From contig JADJVQ010000015.1 in the NCBI GenBank assembly GCA_016710525.1, positions 54,786 to 118,785 of the forward strand: DNA of 64,000 nucleotides, read 5' to 3'. The notes beneath the pieces were generated by a model. That model was not told where the DNA came from. It did not search any database and saw only the letters and a list, made by a program, of their open reading frames with translations. This document shows, piece after piece, positions 46,889-59,794 of the stretch (positions are counted from its first letter, which is position 1; the number at the start of each line of letters is the position of its first letter). The stretch comes from Burkholderiaceae bacterium. GTDB taxonomy: Bacteria > Pseudomonadota > Gammaproteobacteria > Burkholderiales > Burkholderiaceae_E. The translations under genes were made by a program, and so were the position numbers.

Positions 46889-47466
46889 TCAGTCGCTTCC
46901 GCCGCCTCCGCCGCAGCCTCCGCCACCCGAGTCGCCGCCGCCATCACCCCCGCCGTCGCCGGAACTGCCGTCGCCGAATCCGTCGGTTCCGCCATCGACC
47001 GACGCGCTCGAAAAATCGCTGCCGCAGTGAACGACCACGCTCGAGGATGAGGTGCCGAGCCGGCGCATCGCGCCGCAATCGGCGGCGTACAGAAAGCCGC
47101 CGGCAACGGCGAGTTTGGCATCCAGCGCGAACAGCAGCGGCAGCCGGGTCGGCGAGCGCGGATCGATGTTCTCGTCGCGGCACGCATACCACCAGCAGCG
47201 GCGCAATCCGGCATTGCTCTGCTTGCTGTCGCCCAGCACCACCGCTGGCGTGTGATGGAAGAACCGCCCGAAGGCCTTGTCGCAGAACGCCTGATAGGCC
47301 CGGGTATGCAGGATGAATTCGTGCCAGAGATCGTCGGTGACCTGCGAGGGCATGCTGACGAACTGGCGCCCGCTCTTCAGATGGGCCAGGAAAAACTGGC
47401 GCAGCGCATGCGCAACTGTCGAGCGGGCGACAGCGAAACCAGGCAGACGACGATCAGGACAGGCAT
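46889..47466 (-). pseudogene. Glycine-rich-tailed protein (GRDP-like bacterial family), probable frameshift near the N-terminus
   Basis: The conserved core reads SMPSQVTDDLWHEFILHTRAYQAFCDKAFGRFFHHTPAV, followed by a Cys-containing region and a C-terminal tail of Ser/Gly/Asp ending GGGGCGGGGGSD. The core matches bacterial glycine-rich-domain-like proteins, whose LWHxFILHT and FHHTP motifs are typical. Upstream the same frame keeps family-like sequence (ALRQFFLAHLKSGRQFV) without an ATG, while the likely membrane-anchor start MPVLIVVCLVSL at 47466 lies in another frame. The span is one base short of codons, so a missing base near 47415-47440 is likely. A start at ATG 47353 would give 154 residues. 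Function unknown. Confidence 0.6.
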
Positions 47467-47626
47467 GTGCGACTCGGCTCGCTGACGAAGATGCGTTGAC
47501 GGGGAAGGACTTCGGACGCTGCCCCCGCGGGCGCGCAAAGTCAATTACCCGGGGTGTGATTCAATCGAGTCCAAGAGTCGTCCGGACGCCCCGCCCGAAC
47601 ACGACCTGATTCCTGGAGACACTCGC

Positions 47627-48688
47627 ATGCGCCTTCTGAACCCGCACCCGCACCCGCATTCGCACTCGAACCCCGACCGGCACGGGCGCCCGCGCCGCAC
47701 GGCCTGCCTCGCCCTGCTTGCCGGCGCCGCCGCCGTGCTGTCGCCGGCCGTGCGGGCCCAGCAGGCCGCTGGCGCTGCGCCCCGCCCCGGCGCCCCGCTG
47801 CTCGATGGCCCCCTGAAGATCGTCGTCGGTTATGCGCCCGGTGGCGCCTCCGATCGGGCGGCCCGGCTGCTGGCCGACTCCCTGAAGGACATCCTGGGCG
47901 TGCCCGTGATCGTCGAGAACAAGACGGGCGCGGGCGGACGGCTGTCGGCCCAGCAGGTCAAGGCCGCCGGCCCGGAACAGAACGTGCTGCTGGCCGGCAA
48001 TCCGGCCATCAACGTGGTGGCGCCACTGGTCGCGGCCAATGTCGGCTACGACCCGATGCGCGACTTCGTGCCGGTGTCGATGCTGACCCGCTACGACTTT
48101 GCGGTGGCGGTGGGTGCGGCGGTGCCGGTGCGCGAGTTCGGCCACCTGGTCGCCTGGCTCAAGGCCAACCCCGAGAAGGCCAACTTCGGCGTGCCGGCCA
48201 CCGGCAGCCTGCCGCACTTCTTCGCCCTGATGATCGGCGAAGCCGCCGGGCTGAAGCCGCAGGTGATCGGCTATCGCGGCTCGGCGCCGCTGGCCACCGA
48301 CCTGCTGGGCGGCCAGATCCCGGCGGCGGTGGACACGCTCGACTCCCTGCTCCCGCTGCACGAGGCCGGCAAGCTGCGCATCCTGGCCGTCGGCTCCGGG
48401 GCGCGGCTGGCCGATGCCCCGAAGCTGCCCACGCTGAAGGAGTCCGGACTGCCCCTGGTGGCCGACGGCTGGAACGCCTTGTTCGCGCCCGCCTCGATGC
48501 CCGCCGCCAAGGTCCAGGTCATCGCCCGGGCGGTCGAGTCCGCGATGCGCGAGCCGGCGCTGCAGGCGAAGTTCCGTGCCAACCGGATGACGCCGGTGGC
48601 GGCCTCGCAGGCGCAGACCGTCAAACTGCTGGCGGACTTTCGGGGCCGGTGGGAACCTGTCGTCAAGGCATCGGGATTTCGTGAATGA
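47627..48688 (+). CDS. Bug-family periplasmic substrate-binding receptor (orphan)
   Basis: The 353-residue protein is a second TctC/Bug receptor: LKIVVGYAPGGASDRAARLLADSL, VIVENKTGAGGRLSAQQV, NFGVPATGSLPHFFALMIGEAAG and LPTLKESGLPLVADGW. No permease gene adjoins it, so it is an orphan receptor that may share TctAB or act in signalling. Unusually, the signal peptide is preceded by a His/Pro-rich stretch, PHPHPHSHSNPDRHGRP, encoded by a repeated CACCCG-like array. Translation may start later, or this is a real extension. Confidence 0.88.
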   Translation: MRLLNPHPHPHSHSNPDRHGRPRRTACLALLAGAAAVLSPAVRAQQAAGAAPRPGAPLLDGPLKIVVGYAPGGASDRAARLLADSLKDILGVPVIVENKTGAGGRLSAQQVKAAGPEQNVLLAGNPAINVVAPLVAANVGYDPMRDFVPVSMLTRYDFAVAVGAAVPVREFGHLVAWLKANPEKANFGVPATGSLPHFFALMIGEAAGLKPQVIGYRGSAPLATDLLGGQIPAAVDTLDSLLPLHEAGKLRILAVGSGARLADAPKLPTLKESGLPLVADGWNALFAPASMPAAKVQVIARAVESAMREPALQAKFRANRMTPVAASQAQTVKLLADFRGRWEPVVKASGFRE

Positions 48689-48827
48689 GGGGTTTTGACG
48701 CTTGTCAATGCCCATGGAAGTCGAATGATCGATAGTCAACACGGTACGATGACTTGCCGGCCATGAATCCGGCCCCAAAAACCAAGAGACTCGTGACGCC
48801 GCCCGGCGCACGCTACGGAGGAACCCG

Positions 48828-50486
48828 ATGCCCGCGCAGAAGCTGATCCTGGACTATGTCTACGACCACGAAAGCGCTCAGCGCAACACGGTCTACCTCA
48901 CCCAGCCGGTGGGCGCGCAACCGCCGATCGACTACCTGGGGCCGGTATCGATCAGGCGCGGCGGATGGCCCCACCTGCGCAGCCGCAACCTGGGGCCTGG
49001 CGCCAAGATCGCCATCCTGTCCAAGAACTGCGCGCATTTTTTCATCGCCGAACTGGCGATCTGGATGGCCGGCGGGACCACGGTCGCCATCTATCCGACC
49101 GAGGGGCCCGACACGGTCAAGTTCGTGCTCGAGCACAGCGAATCGCAGCTGCTGTTCGTGGGCAAGCTCGACTCCTGGACCCACCAGGAAACCGGGGTGC
49201 CGGCGAACATGCCGCGCATTGCCTTTCCGCTCGCGCCGCCCACCTCGTACGAAACCTGGGACGCGATCGTCGCCCGCACCGAACCCCTCGCCGGCCGGAT
49301 CGCGCGCGCGCCCGACGACCTCGCGATGCTGGTCTACACCTCCGGCTCGACCGGCCAGCCCAAGGGCGTGATGCACAGCTTCGAGCGGGTCACGCGCTGC
49401 AGCGAAGGCATCGCCAAGGAGGTCGGCTACAACGCAAGCGACCGGTTCCTGTCGTACCTGCCCCTGGCCCACGTCTTCGAGCGCGCTTACATCGAGTGCA
49501 CCACGTTCGTCTCGGGCGGCCATGTGTTCTTTGCCGAAACCCTCGAGACCTTCGTCGCCGACCTGAACCGGGCGCGCCCGACGCTGTTCATCTCGGTGCC
49601 TCGGCTGTGGGCCAAGTTCCAGCACGGCGTGCTGGCCAAGATGCCGGCGCGCAAGCTCGACTTCCTGCTGAGCCTGCCGATCATCGGCAACATCGTGCGC
49701 AAGAAGGTGCTGACCGGGCTGGGCCTGAACCACGTGCGCCTGGCGGGCAGCGGCTCGGCGCCGATTCCGCCCGAACTGATCGCCTGGTATCACAAGCTGG
49801 GGCTGAACCTGCTGGAAGGCTACGCGATGTCCGAAGACTTCGCGTACTCGCACCTGTCCAAGGAAAACATGCACAAACCCGGCTATGTCGGCGTGCCGTT
49901 CCCCGGTGTCGAGGTGCGGATCAGCGAGGAGCACGAAGTGCTGATCAAGTCGCCCGGCCAGATGGTGGGCTACTACAAGCGCCCCGACCTGAACGCCGAA
50001 GCCTTCACGGCCGACGGCTTCTTTCGCACCGGCGATCTGGGCGAGCGCGATCCCAGCGGCCTGCTCAAGCTCACCGGCCGGCTCAAGGAACTGTTCAAGA
50101 CCGCCAAGGGCAAGTACGTGGCTCCCGCGCCGATCGAGAACCTGATCAACGAGCACCCGATCGTCGAAATGTCGCTGGTCTCGGGCGTCGGCCATCCGGC
50201 CGCCTTTGCGATGGTCGTGCTCTCCGAAGACCTGCGCCCGAAGGTCGGCGACCCGACGGTGCGCGCCGAGGTCGAGGCCCAGCTGAAGGAAGTGCTGGCC
50301 GATGTGAACCGGCGGGTTGCCGAGTACGAACAGCTGCGCATGCTGGTCGTGGTCAGCGATCCCTGGTCGATCGAAAACGGCCTGCTGACACCCACCATGA
50401 AGATCAAGCGCAGCAAGATCGAATCGGCGGTCGCCGCCAAGATCGAGCAGTGGTACACCACCCCGGGTCAGGTCATCTGGGCCTGA
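48828..50486 (+). CDS. Long-chain acyl-CoA synthetase-like AMP-binding protein
   Basis: The 552-residue ANL enzyme has LVYTSGSTGQPKGVMHSFERV, SYLPLAHVFERAYIE, LLEGYAMSEDFAYSHLS, GFFRTGDLGERDPSGLLKLTGRLKELFKTAKGKYVAPAPIE and ending KIKRSKIE. The LKELFKTAKGKYV segment matches long-chain (fatty) acyl-CoA synthetases of the FAA/ACSL type. It activates fatty or hydrophobic aromatic acids. It follows an orphan Bug receptor gene, but a functional link is only possible. ATG 48828 has GGAGG upstream. Confidence 0.88.
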   Translation: MPAQKLILDYVYDHESAQRNTVYLTQPVGAQPPIDYLGPVSIRRGGWPHLRSRNLGPGAKIAILSKNCAHFFIAELAIWMAGGTTVAIYPTEGPDTVKFVLEHSESQLLFVGKLDSWTHQETGVPANMPRIAFPLAPPTSYETWDAIVARTEPLAGRIARAPDDLAMLVYTSGSTGQPKGVMHSFERVTRCSEGIAKEVGYNASDRFLSYLPLAHVFERAYIECTTFVSGGHVFFAETLETFVADLNRARPTLFISVPRLWAKFQHGVLAKMPARKLDFLLSLPIIGNIVRKKVLTGLGLNHVRLAGSGSAPIPPELIAWYHKLGLNLLEGYAMSEDFAYSHLSKENMHKPGYVGVPFPGVEVRISEEHEVLIKSPGQMVGYYKRPDLNAEAFTADGFFRTGDLGERDPSGLLKLTGRLKELFKTAKGKYVAPAPIENLINEHPIVEMSLVSGVGHPAAFAMVVLSEDLRPKVGDPTVRAEVEAQLKEVLADVNRRVAEYEQLRMLVVVSDPWSIENGLLTPTMKIKRSKIESAVAAKIEQWYTTPGQVIWA

Positions 50487-50508
50487 ACGCCGCGCGCCGG
50501 GTGCCGGC

Positions 50509-53204
<2,696 letters not shown>

Positions 53205-53297
53205 GGCATCATCAGAATCGGGGTCGTCGGCGAAGGCCGGTTGGCGTACTCTGTTCGAAGGTCACACGCGGGTATCGGATCACACACGGCATTCTCG

Positions 53298-54203
53298 ATG
53301 ATTTCTCCTGTCACGAAGTGGCTGCTGTTGTTGCTGGCCAGCCTGCTGATGGGGCACGCAGGGGCATTCACCTTTGTCCATCCGCCCCCCGAATCGCCTG
53401 GCGACGAACGCCACCGCTACTACTGGGAGCTGCTCGAGTCCGCACTGGCCGCCAATCGCGACACGTATGGCGACTACCGCATGCAGCCCTCCGCGCAGCC
53501 GATCACGTTCGCGCGCGCGGTGGCCGAACTCGAATCGGGCGCAGGCGTGGTCAATATCGTCTCGCGCGCGACCAGCCGCGACCTGGAAAGGCGGTTGCGC
53601 CCGATCCCCATTCCGCTGGACAAGGGACTGCTGGGCGCTCGTCTGTTCCTCACCATGCCTGCCACGCAGGCGCGGCTGAATCAGGCCGCCACGCTGGCCG
53701 ATCTGCGCCGGTTCACCGTAGGCCAGAACGCCGCATGGACCGATGTCGCCATCCTTCGGGCGGCTGGTTTTCAGCTCGTGCTGAGCGACGGCTACGCCGC
53801 CATGTTCGAAATGCTGGGCGCGGGCCGCTTCGATCTGTTCGCGCGCGGCGCGATCGAGATCAACTCCGAGCTGAGAAGCTTCGCGCCCGTCGTGCCCGGC
53901 ATGTCGATCGACCCGCGCTTCCTGCTGCATTACCCGATGCCGCGCTACTTCTTCGTGGCACGCACGTCGGCCGGCGAGCGCATGGCCGAGCGCATCGAAG
54001 ACGGCCTGCGGCGGCTGCGCGCCAGCGGCGAATTCGAGCGCCGCTACCAGGCTTACAAGCGGCTGGTCCTGAAAGACCTGAATCTGGCCGGGCGCGTCGT
54101 CATCCGCCTGCCCAACCCCGAGCTGTCCGAACTGGCGCCGCTGAACGACCCCGACTGGTGGGACGACCTGGCGGCGGATCTGAAACCGGCCCGCAAGCCC
54201 TGA
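53298..54203 (+). CDS. Periplasmic substrate-binding (SBP_bac_3-like) protein
   Basis: The 301-residue protein has a signal peptide (WLLLLLASLLMGHAGA) and a bilobed amino-acid-binding-protein-like fold: FVHPPPESPGDERHRYYWELLESAL, GVVNIVSRATSRDLERRLRPIPIPLDKGLLG and TSAGERMAERIEDGLRRLRASGEFERRYQ. The last matches family-3 solute-binding ends. There is no ABC permease or ATPase nearby. It is divergent from a hybrid histidine kinase gene with 93 bp between, so I infer a periplasmic ligand-sensing accessory rather than a transport receptor. Confidence 0.75.
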   Translation: MISPVTKWLLLLLASLLMGHAGAFTFVHPPPESPGDERHRYYWELLESALAANRDTYGDYRMQPSAQPITFARAVAELESGAGVVNIVSRATSRDLERRLRPIPIPLDKGLLGARLFLTMPATQARLNQAATLADLRRFTVGQNAAWTDVAILRAAGFQLVLSDGYAAMFEMLGAGRFDLFARGAIEINSELRSFAPVVPGMSIDPRFLLHYPMPRYFFVARTSAGERMAERIEDGLRRLRASGEFERRYQAYKRLVLKDLNLAGRVVIRLPNPELSELAPLNDPDWWDDLAADLKPARKP

Positions 54204-54279
54204 GCGCGAGGCGCAGCCTGCCGGGCGGCACGCCGGCCGCGCGGCCGCCGGCCACACCAGGCACACCGCCTGCGCCGGA

Positions 54280-54483
54280 TCATCCCGGCAGACTGGGCGT
54301 GGGCAGATCCCGGGCCGCGGCCTCGATCGCCGCCAGGCAGCGCGGCAGGTCGCCGACCTCCTCCATCAGCAGCAGCGCCAGGCGCGCCAGATACAGGCTT
54401 TCGCGCTGCGCTCCGGCCGCGCTGATGGCCAGGCAGCAGGCCCGGTAGGCTTCGTCGCGCTGCAGTTCGTCGAGTCGGGGCAT
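54280..54483 (-). CDS. DUF2783 small protein
   Basis: The 67-residue protein contains LDELQRDEAYRACCLAISAAG and YLARLALLLMEEVGDLPRCLAAIEAA, resembling DUF2783, a short helical family commonly encoded next to FAD-dependent aromatic monooxygenases. It follows such a gene here on the same strand, 104 bp downstream. It may stabilise or assist the monooxygenase, but no activity is known. Confidence 0.72.
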   Translation of the reverse strand: MPRLDELQRDEAYRACCLAISAAGAQRESLYLARLALLLMEEVGDLPRCLAAIEAAARDLPTPSLPG

Positions 54484-54587
54484 GGCGCATTCCTGGGGAC
54501 CGCGAGCCGGCCTGGAGCCGGCCGGTCGAGCGGTTGGTTAGACGGTTGATCGGGCGGCCGTGTCATCGCCGGCGGGTGACCAGCAGC

Positions 54588-56273
54588 TCATGGCCGGGCG
54601 CACAGATGCGCCACCGCTGCCTGCAGGGTCGCCGCGCCGGGCCGATGCCATCGCCCCGCGACATGGCCGTCGGGGCGCAGCAGATACACCGAGCCTTCGT
54701 GCGCGCCATAGCGCCGGAACGCCTGCCCCTGCGGGTCGACCACGTGCTCGCGCCTTGCGTCGCAGGCGGGTTCGCCCCGCAACGCCACGATCACGCTGCG
54801 CCAGGGCGGATCGCCGCCCTCGAGCCGGCGCAGCGCGTCGTCCAGCGCCGGCTCGAGCACGCCGTCGGCGGCGAACACCAGCGCGGTGAAGTGCGGGCCC
54901 GGCAGATCCGACAGATGCCGCCCTCCGGCAGCCGCCTGGATCGGGCATTCATCGGGCACGGCGCCGGGCGGCGGGCCGGCATCGAACCCGTCACCGGACA
55001 GGTTCAGCGACGAGTGCTCGTAGGCAATCGTGCTGGTCTGGCGCGGGTTGGCCACCGACGCAATCTCCGGGCGGGCGCGCGCCAGCGACAGGGCGGCCTC
55101 GCGCATCAGCCAGAACCCGCGCGATGGCGGCGCCATGAATTCCGTGCTCTTGATCGCGCTGGCCGCGTTGACCCGGAAGCCGTGCACCCGCTCTTCGGTG
55201 TAGGTGTCGAGCAGGCGCTCGGCGGCCCAGCCGCGCAGCACGAAGGCAAGCTTCCAGCTCAGGTTGAAGGCGTCGTCCCAGCCCGAATTCAGGCCGCGCA
55301 CGCCGAAGATGGGCATCGCATGCGCCGCATTGCCGGCGAACAGCACCCGGCCGTGCCGATAATCGGCCAGCGTCATCGCGCCGGCCCGGTACGCGCTGGT
55401 CCAGACCAGCCGCCAGGGCCGATGGCCTTCGCCGATCATCTCGAGATGGCCGCGGATGAAGGCCGTGACCCGCGACGGCTGCATCGCTTCGTCCAGATCG
55501 GCGTCGTCGGGGATCTGGTAGTCGATGCGCCAGACATCGTCGGGCTGCTTGTGCATCAGCACCGTGTAGCCCGGGTTCGAGGACGGGTCGAACCAGGCAC
55601 GGCGTTCGGTGGGATAGTCGCTGGCCAGTTCGATGTCGGCGATGATGTACTTGCCCTCGAAGGCAGTGCCTTCCAGCTTCAGTCCGAGGTGGCGGCGCGC
55701 GAAGCTCTGGCCGCCGTCGCAGGCAATCAGCCAATCGGCCTGCAGGCTGTACCCGGTGCCTGCCGCACGCAACTGCAGTGTCGCGCCGTCGGCCTGCTGC
55801 TCGAACCCGATCAGTTCGGTGCCCCACCGGATGTCGATCAGCTCCGGCTGGCGCTGCGCCGCCTCGACCAGGAACTGCTCGATGTAGTACTGCTGGATGT
55901 TGATCATCGGCGGCAGCTTCTGGCGCTCGTCGTGCGGCATCGTGAAATGCAGGATCTGGTCGCCGCGGTAGAAGCTGCGCCCCCCGGCCCAGGGCAGTCC
56001 GGTGGCCAGGAACGGCGGCAGCGCCCGCAGCTGATCGAGGATCTCGAGGCTGCGGCGCGAAATGCAGATGGCCCGGCTGCCTTCGCAGACGGTGTGATCC
56101 GATTCGATCACCACGCTGGGCACGCCCCAGCGGGCGAGCGCGAGCGCCAGGCCCAGCCCGACCGGGCCGCCGCCGACGATGGCGACCCGGTGGCGCTGCA
56201 ACTCGCGCGTGCCGCTCAGTGCCGGCAGCCGGGCCGGATGGCGGGTGAATTCGAAGCCTCCGATGGATGACAT
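54588..56273 (-). CDS. FAD-dependent aromatic-ring monooxygenase (MhpA/PheA-like)
   Basis: The 561-residue flavoprotein monooxygenase hydroxylates an aromatic acid or related compound using NAD(P)H and oxygen. It has RVAIVGGGPVGLGLALALARWG (FAD-binding GxGxxG), ICISRRSLEIL, LIACDGGQSFARRHLG (DG motif) and VLFAGNAAHAMPIFGVRGLNSGWDDAFNLSWKLAFVLRG, where the usual GD is GN. The C-terminal thioredoxin-like domain is typical of 3-(3-hydroxyphenyl)propionate hydroxylases. With the downstream DUF2783 protein it forms a small catabolic unit. Its substrate is not certain. Confidence 0.83.
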   Translation of the reverse strand: MSSIGGFEFTRHPARLPALSGTRELQRHRVAIVGGGPVGLGLALALARWGVPSVVIESDHTVCEGSRAICISRRSLEILDQLRALPPFLATGLPWAGGRSFYRGDQILHFTMPHDERQKLPPMINIQQYYIEQFLVEAAQRQPELIDIRWGTELIGFEQQADGATLQLRAAGTGYSLQADWLIACDGGQSFARRHLGLKLEGTAFEGKYIIADIELASDYPTERRAWFDPSSNPGYTVLMHKQPDDVWRIDYQIPDDADLDEAMQPSRVTAFIRGHLEMIGEGHRPWRLVWTSAYRAGAMTLADYRHGRVLFAGNAAHAMPIFGVRGLNSGWDDAFNLSWKLAFVLRGWAAERLLDTYTEERVHGFRVNAASAIKSTEFMAPPSRGFWLMREAALSLARARPEIASVANPRQTSTIAYEHSSLNLSGDGFDAGPPPGAVPDECPIQAAAGGRHLSDLPGPHFTALVFAADGVLEPALDDALRRLEGGDPPWRSVIVALRGEPACDARREHVVDPQGQAFRRYGAHEGSVYLLRPDGHVAGRWHRPGAATLQAAVAHLCARP

Positions 56274-56291
56274 GGCGGACGTCCCGGTGTC

Positions 56292-59200
56292 TTAGAGCAG
56301 ATAGCCCATGTCGATCGGCTGCCCGGCACCGTCATAGGCGGTCCGCTGCTCGTTCGCGCCATAGATGACGAAGTGCGCGATGGCGCCGTTGGAGCGGCTG
56401 CCCAGAAAGTCGGCCACGTTGGCGTCCACATAGGCGGCCACATCCGGGTTGTCGGACAGGTATCGGGCGCCGTTGAACTGATCGAACTTCGGTCCGGCCG
56501 AACGCCCCTCCCAGACGCCGTACAGGTTGTAGTGCCGGAACAGGGTCGAATTGTCCAGGTTCAGCCCGCGCAGGTCGGACCAGCGGTTGGCGTAATACGC
56601 GGCATCGAAGAACGTGTTGGGCGCGTTGTTCGCTGCGGCGCCGGCGCTCTGGTACTGATCCCAGGCGGAGGCCAGCGTGTGGCTGGGCACGAGTTCGGGA
56701 TGGCCGAGCAGGTAAAAGACCGGGTCGAACAGGAAATGATCGGCCAGGCCGTAGCCGACGGTGCCCTCGGTCGCCGGCCGGACCAGTTCGAAGGTCTTGT
56801 CGGCAAAGCTCAGGCGCTCGATCGACACCAGGGTGTCGCTGCCCTCGCCGGCGCCCGGCACCGCCGCGGTGTGGGTCACCTTCCAGGTCGTCCCGAGCTT
56901 CTGGACCGAAAAAGCCGCGCGCGCGCCAGCCAACGCGGCCGTGTCCAGACCTGCGCCGCCATCGAGGCTGTCGTCGCCCGATCCGCCCTCCAGCCGGTCG
57001 TCGCCCGCTTCGCCGAACAGCTGATCGTTGCCGCCCGCGCCGGCGAGCGTGTCGTTGCCGTCTCCGGACCGCAGCGCGTTGGCCGCGCCATCTCCGGTGA
57101 GCGTGTCGGCGAACGCCCCTGAACTCACCTGCTCGATGCCGATCAGCGTATCGCTGCCTGCGCCGCCGGCCGCCTTGCCGGTGGCCAGGTCGACCACGAC
57201 CGCCGAGGGCGCCGTGAGGTAGAGCACCGTGTCCACGCCGGTGCCGCCGTCGAGCAGGTCATCGCCGGCGCCGCCGGTCAGTGTGTCGTTGCCGCCCAGG
57301 CCCAGGAACCGGTCGGCGCCGGCACCGCCGACGAAGGTATCGCCGAACGCGGAACCGTAGACCTGTTCGATGCCGGAGATCGCGTCCTTGAAGTCGGTGC
57401 CGCCAGCGGTCGCAGCCGCGATGTCGACGACGATGGCCGAGATCGCGGCCTGGTAGTCGGCGGTGTCGAAACCGGCGCCGCCCGACAAGGTGTTGCTGCC
57501 CGGCCCGTAGATCAGCAGGTCGTCGCCGTCGCCGCCGCTCAGGATGTCGTTGCCCGCCAGCCCTTCGAGCCGGATTGGGACCGGCGTCGCCGGTGAGCGT
57601 GTCGTCGAAGGCCGACCCGGTCAGGTTCTCGATACCCAGCAGCTTGTCGGCGCCCCCGCCCCCGCTGGCCGTCCCGCTGACCAGGCTGACGATCACGGCG
57701 CTCAGCGACGTCAGGTAGCGGGCGGTGTCGGCCCCGGCGCCGCCATCGAGCGTGTCGTCGTCTTCGTCGCCGGACAGCAGGTCGTCGTTGTCGCCGCCGA
57801 ACAGCTTGTCGGCGCCCGCTCCTCCGCTCAGCGTGTCGCTTGCGCCCCATCCGTAGAGTTCGTTGAGCCGGCCGTCGCCGACCAGCGAGTCGCCGAAGTC
57901 GGACCCGTAGATGTTCTCGATTCCGGACAGCGTGTCGCTGCCATCGCCGCCGCTGGCCAGGCCGCTGACCAGATTGACGACGACCCCGCCGGCAGCGATC
58001 TGGTAATCGGCCAGGTCGATTCCGGCGCCGCCATCGAGCGCATCATTGCCAGCACCTCCGGCAAGGCGATCCGCGCCGTCGCCCCCCGACAGGACGTCGT
58101 CGCCCGCGCCACCGGTCAGACGATCGGCACCCGCAAAGCCGGACAGCACATTGGCATTGGCGTCGCCGCCCAGGATGTCGTCAAAGCCCGAGCCATTGGC
58201 GCCCTCGATGCTGGTCAGCGTGTCGGTGCGCCCGGTGCCGGTGCCCAGCCCGCCGGCCAGCGACACGGTCACCGCGCTGGTGGCGTCCTGGTAGTCGGCG
58301 ATGTCGAGCCCCGGGCCGCCGTCCAGCGAATTGCCGGCGAGCCCGCCGTTCAGGGTGTCGTCGCCCTCGCCGCCCGCCAGGGTGTCGCCACCCTCGCCGC
58401 CGAACAATCGGTCCGCGCCGGCGCCACCGACGAGGGTGTCGTTGCCGCCCCAGCCTTCGAGCACGTTGGCATTGCCGTCGCCGGTCAGCCGGTCGTCGCC
58501 CGTGTTCGAGCCGGAAACCGATTCGATGCCGATCAGGGTGTCGTTGCCGTCCGCGCTGCTGACGGTGCCCAGCGTCAGGTCGGCCAGCACGATGCCGGCC
58601 ACGGCGAAGTAGTCGGCCCGGTCGGTGCCTTTGCCGCCGTCGAGCCGATCGTCGCCGGCGCCGCCGGTGAGCAGGTCGTCACCGTCCTGGCCGAACAGCC
58701 GGTCGTTGCCGAGCCCGCCGCGGATGACATCGGCCCCATCCAATCCGTCGAGGTCGTTGGCCAGGTCATTGCCGATCAGCAGATCGGCGAACGCCGAGCC
58801 GACCACGTTCTCGATGCTGATCAGCGTGTCCTTGCCGTCGCCCCCGGTCGCGGTGCCCAGGAGGAGGTCGACGGTCACCGCCGCAACCGCGTCGTCGTAG
58901 CGGGCGGTGTCGAGGCCCAGGTTGCCATCGAGGATGTCGTCGCCGCCATGGCCCCACAGGCTGTCGTCGCTGAACAGGCCGCCGTCCAGGCGGTTCGGCC
59001 CGGCGTCGCCGTGCAGGAAGTCGTCGAAATTCGAGCCGAGCAGGTTCTGGATGTTCTTCAGGGTGTCGGCCCCGGCCCCGCCGCTCGAGACACCGGTGGT
59101 GAGATTGACGGTCACGCCGGAGGGCGCCCCTTCGTAGGACGCGGTATTGACCCCGGTGCCCCCGTTGAGGTTGTCGTCGCCGCTTTCGCCCCACAGGGTG

Positions 59201-59583
59201 TCGTCGCCGCCGCCGCCGTCCAGGCTGTCGTTGCCCAGGCCGCCGCGCAGGACGTTGGCGAAACCGTCGCCCAGCATCGTGTCGGCGGAGGCACTGCCGG
59301 TGACGTTCTCGATATTCGAGAGGTTCTCGACACCCTGCCGGTTGACGAATCGCGTCGTATTGACCGACAGGTCGACGATGACCCCTTCGAGGTCGCTGGT
59401 GTAGAGCACGGTGTCGAAGTCACCGCCGCCATCGATGAGGTCCAGCCCGCCGCCGCCGTCCAGCAGGTCGTTGCCGCCTTCGCCGCGCAGGGTGTCCTGG
59501 CCTTCGAGGCCGGTGATCGTGTCGTTGCCGCTGGTGCCGGTCAGGATTTCGCCCGTCTTGCTGGTACCGGTGATGACTGCCAT
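56292..59583 (-). pseudogene. RTX calcium-binding repeat protein (hemolysin-type), frameshifted once
   Basis: The protein of about 1096 residues is built from many GGxGxDxLxGG nonapeptide repeats (for example GGAGDDVLSGGDGADRL and GGEGGDTLAGGEGDDTL) alternating with DYQDATSAVTVSLAGG-like segments. Calcium-binding beta-rolls fold after type I secretion. A 1-base insertion at 57574 breaks the frame: deleting it turns DAGPNPARRA into DAGPNRLEGLAGNDI. The C-terminal 150 residues lack repeats and contain DPVFYLLGHPEL, YLSDNPDVAAYVDANVADFLG and HYNLYGVWEGR, resembling domains at the ends of type-I-secreted proteins. No secretion genes are adjacent. It is likely surface-attached or secreted. Confidence 0.9.
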
Positions 59584-59794
59584 GGCTGTGTGCTCCGAGA
59601 GAGTGGTCCTGACGGACGAGCCGTCTGCTGCAGATCACGATCTTACCGAGGCCGGTGCGCCGGCCGGCGAATGCCGGGGTCGATTCGCTCCCGGGCACGA
59701 CCGGCCTGCCCGGCGCCGAAGTTGCGAAATGCCATCTCCCGCCCAATACTCGCCGCTGGCGCCCGCCGGCGGGCGCACGTTGGGGAGTACCGCA

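Noticed and set aside
56292..59583. Repeated DNA in the RTX gene as a possible CRISPR array
   Set aside because: Units are variable, in frame and encode the GGxGxDxL calcium-binding motif; there are no constant repeats with unique spacers.
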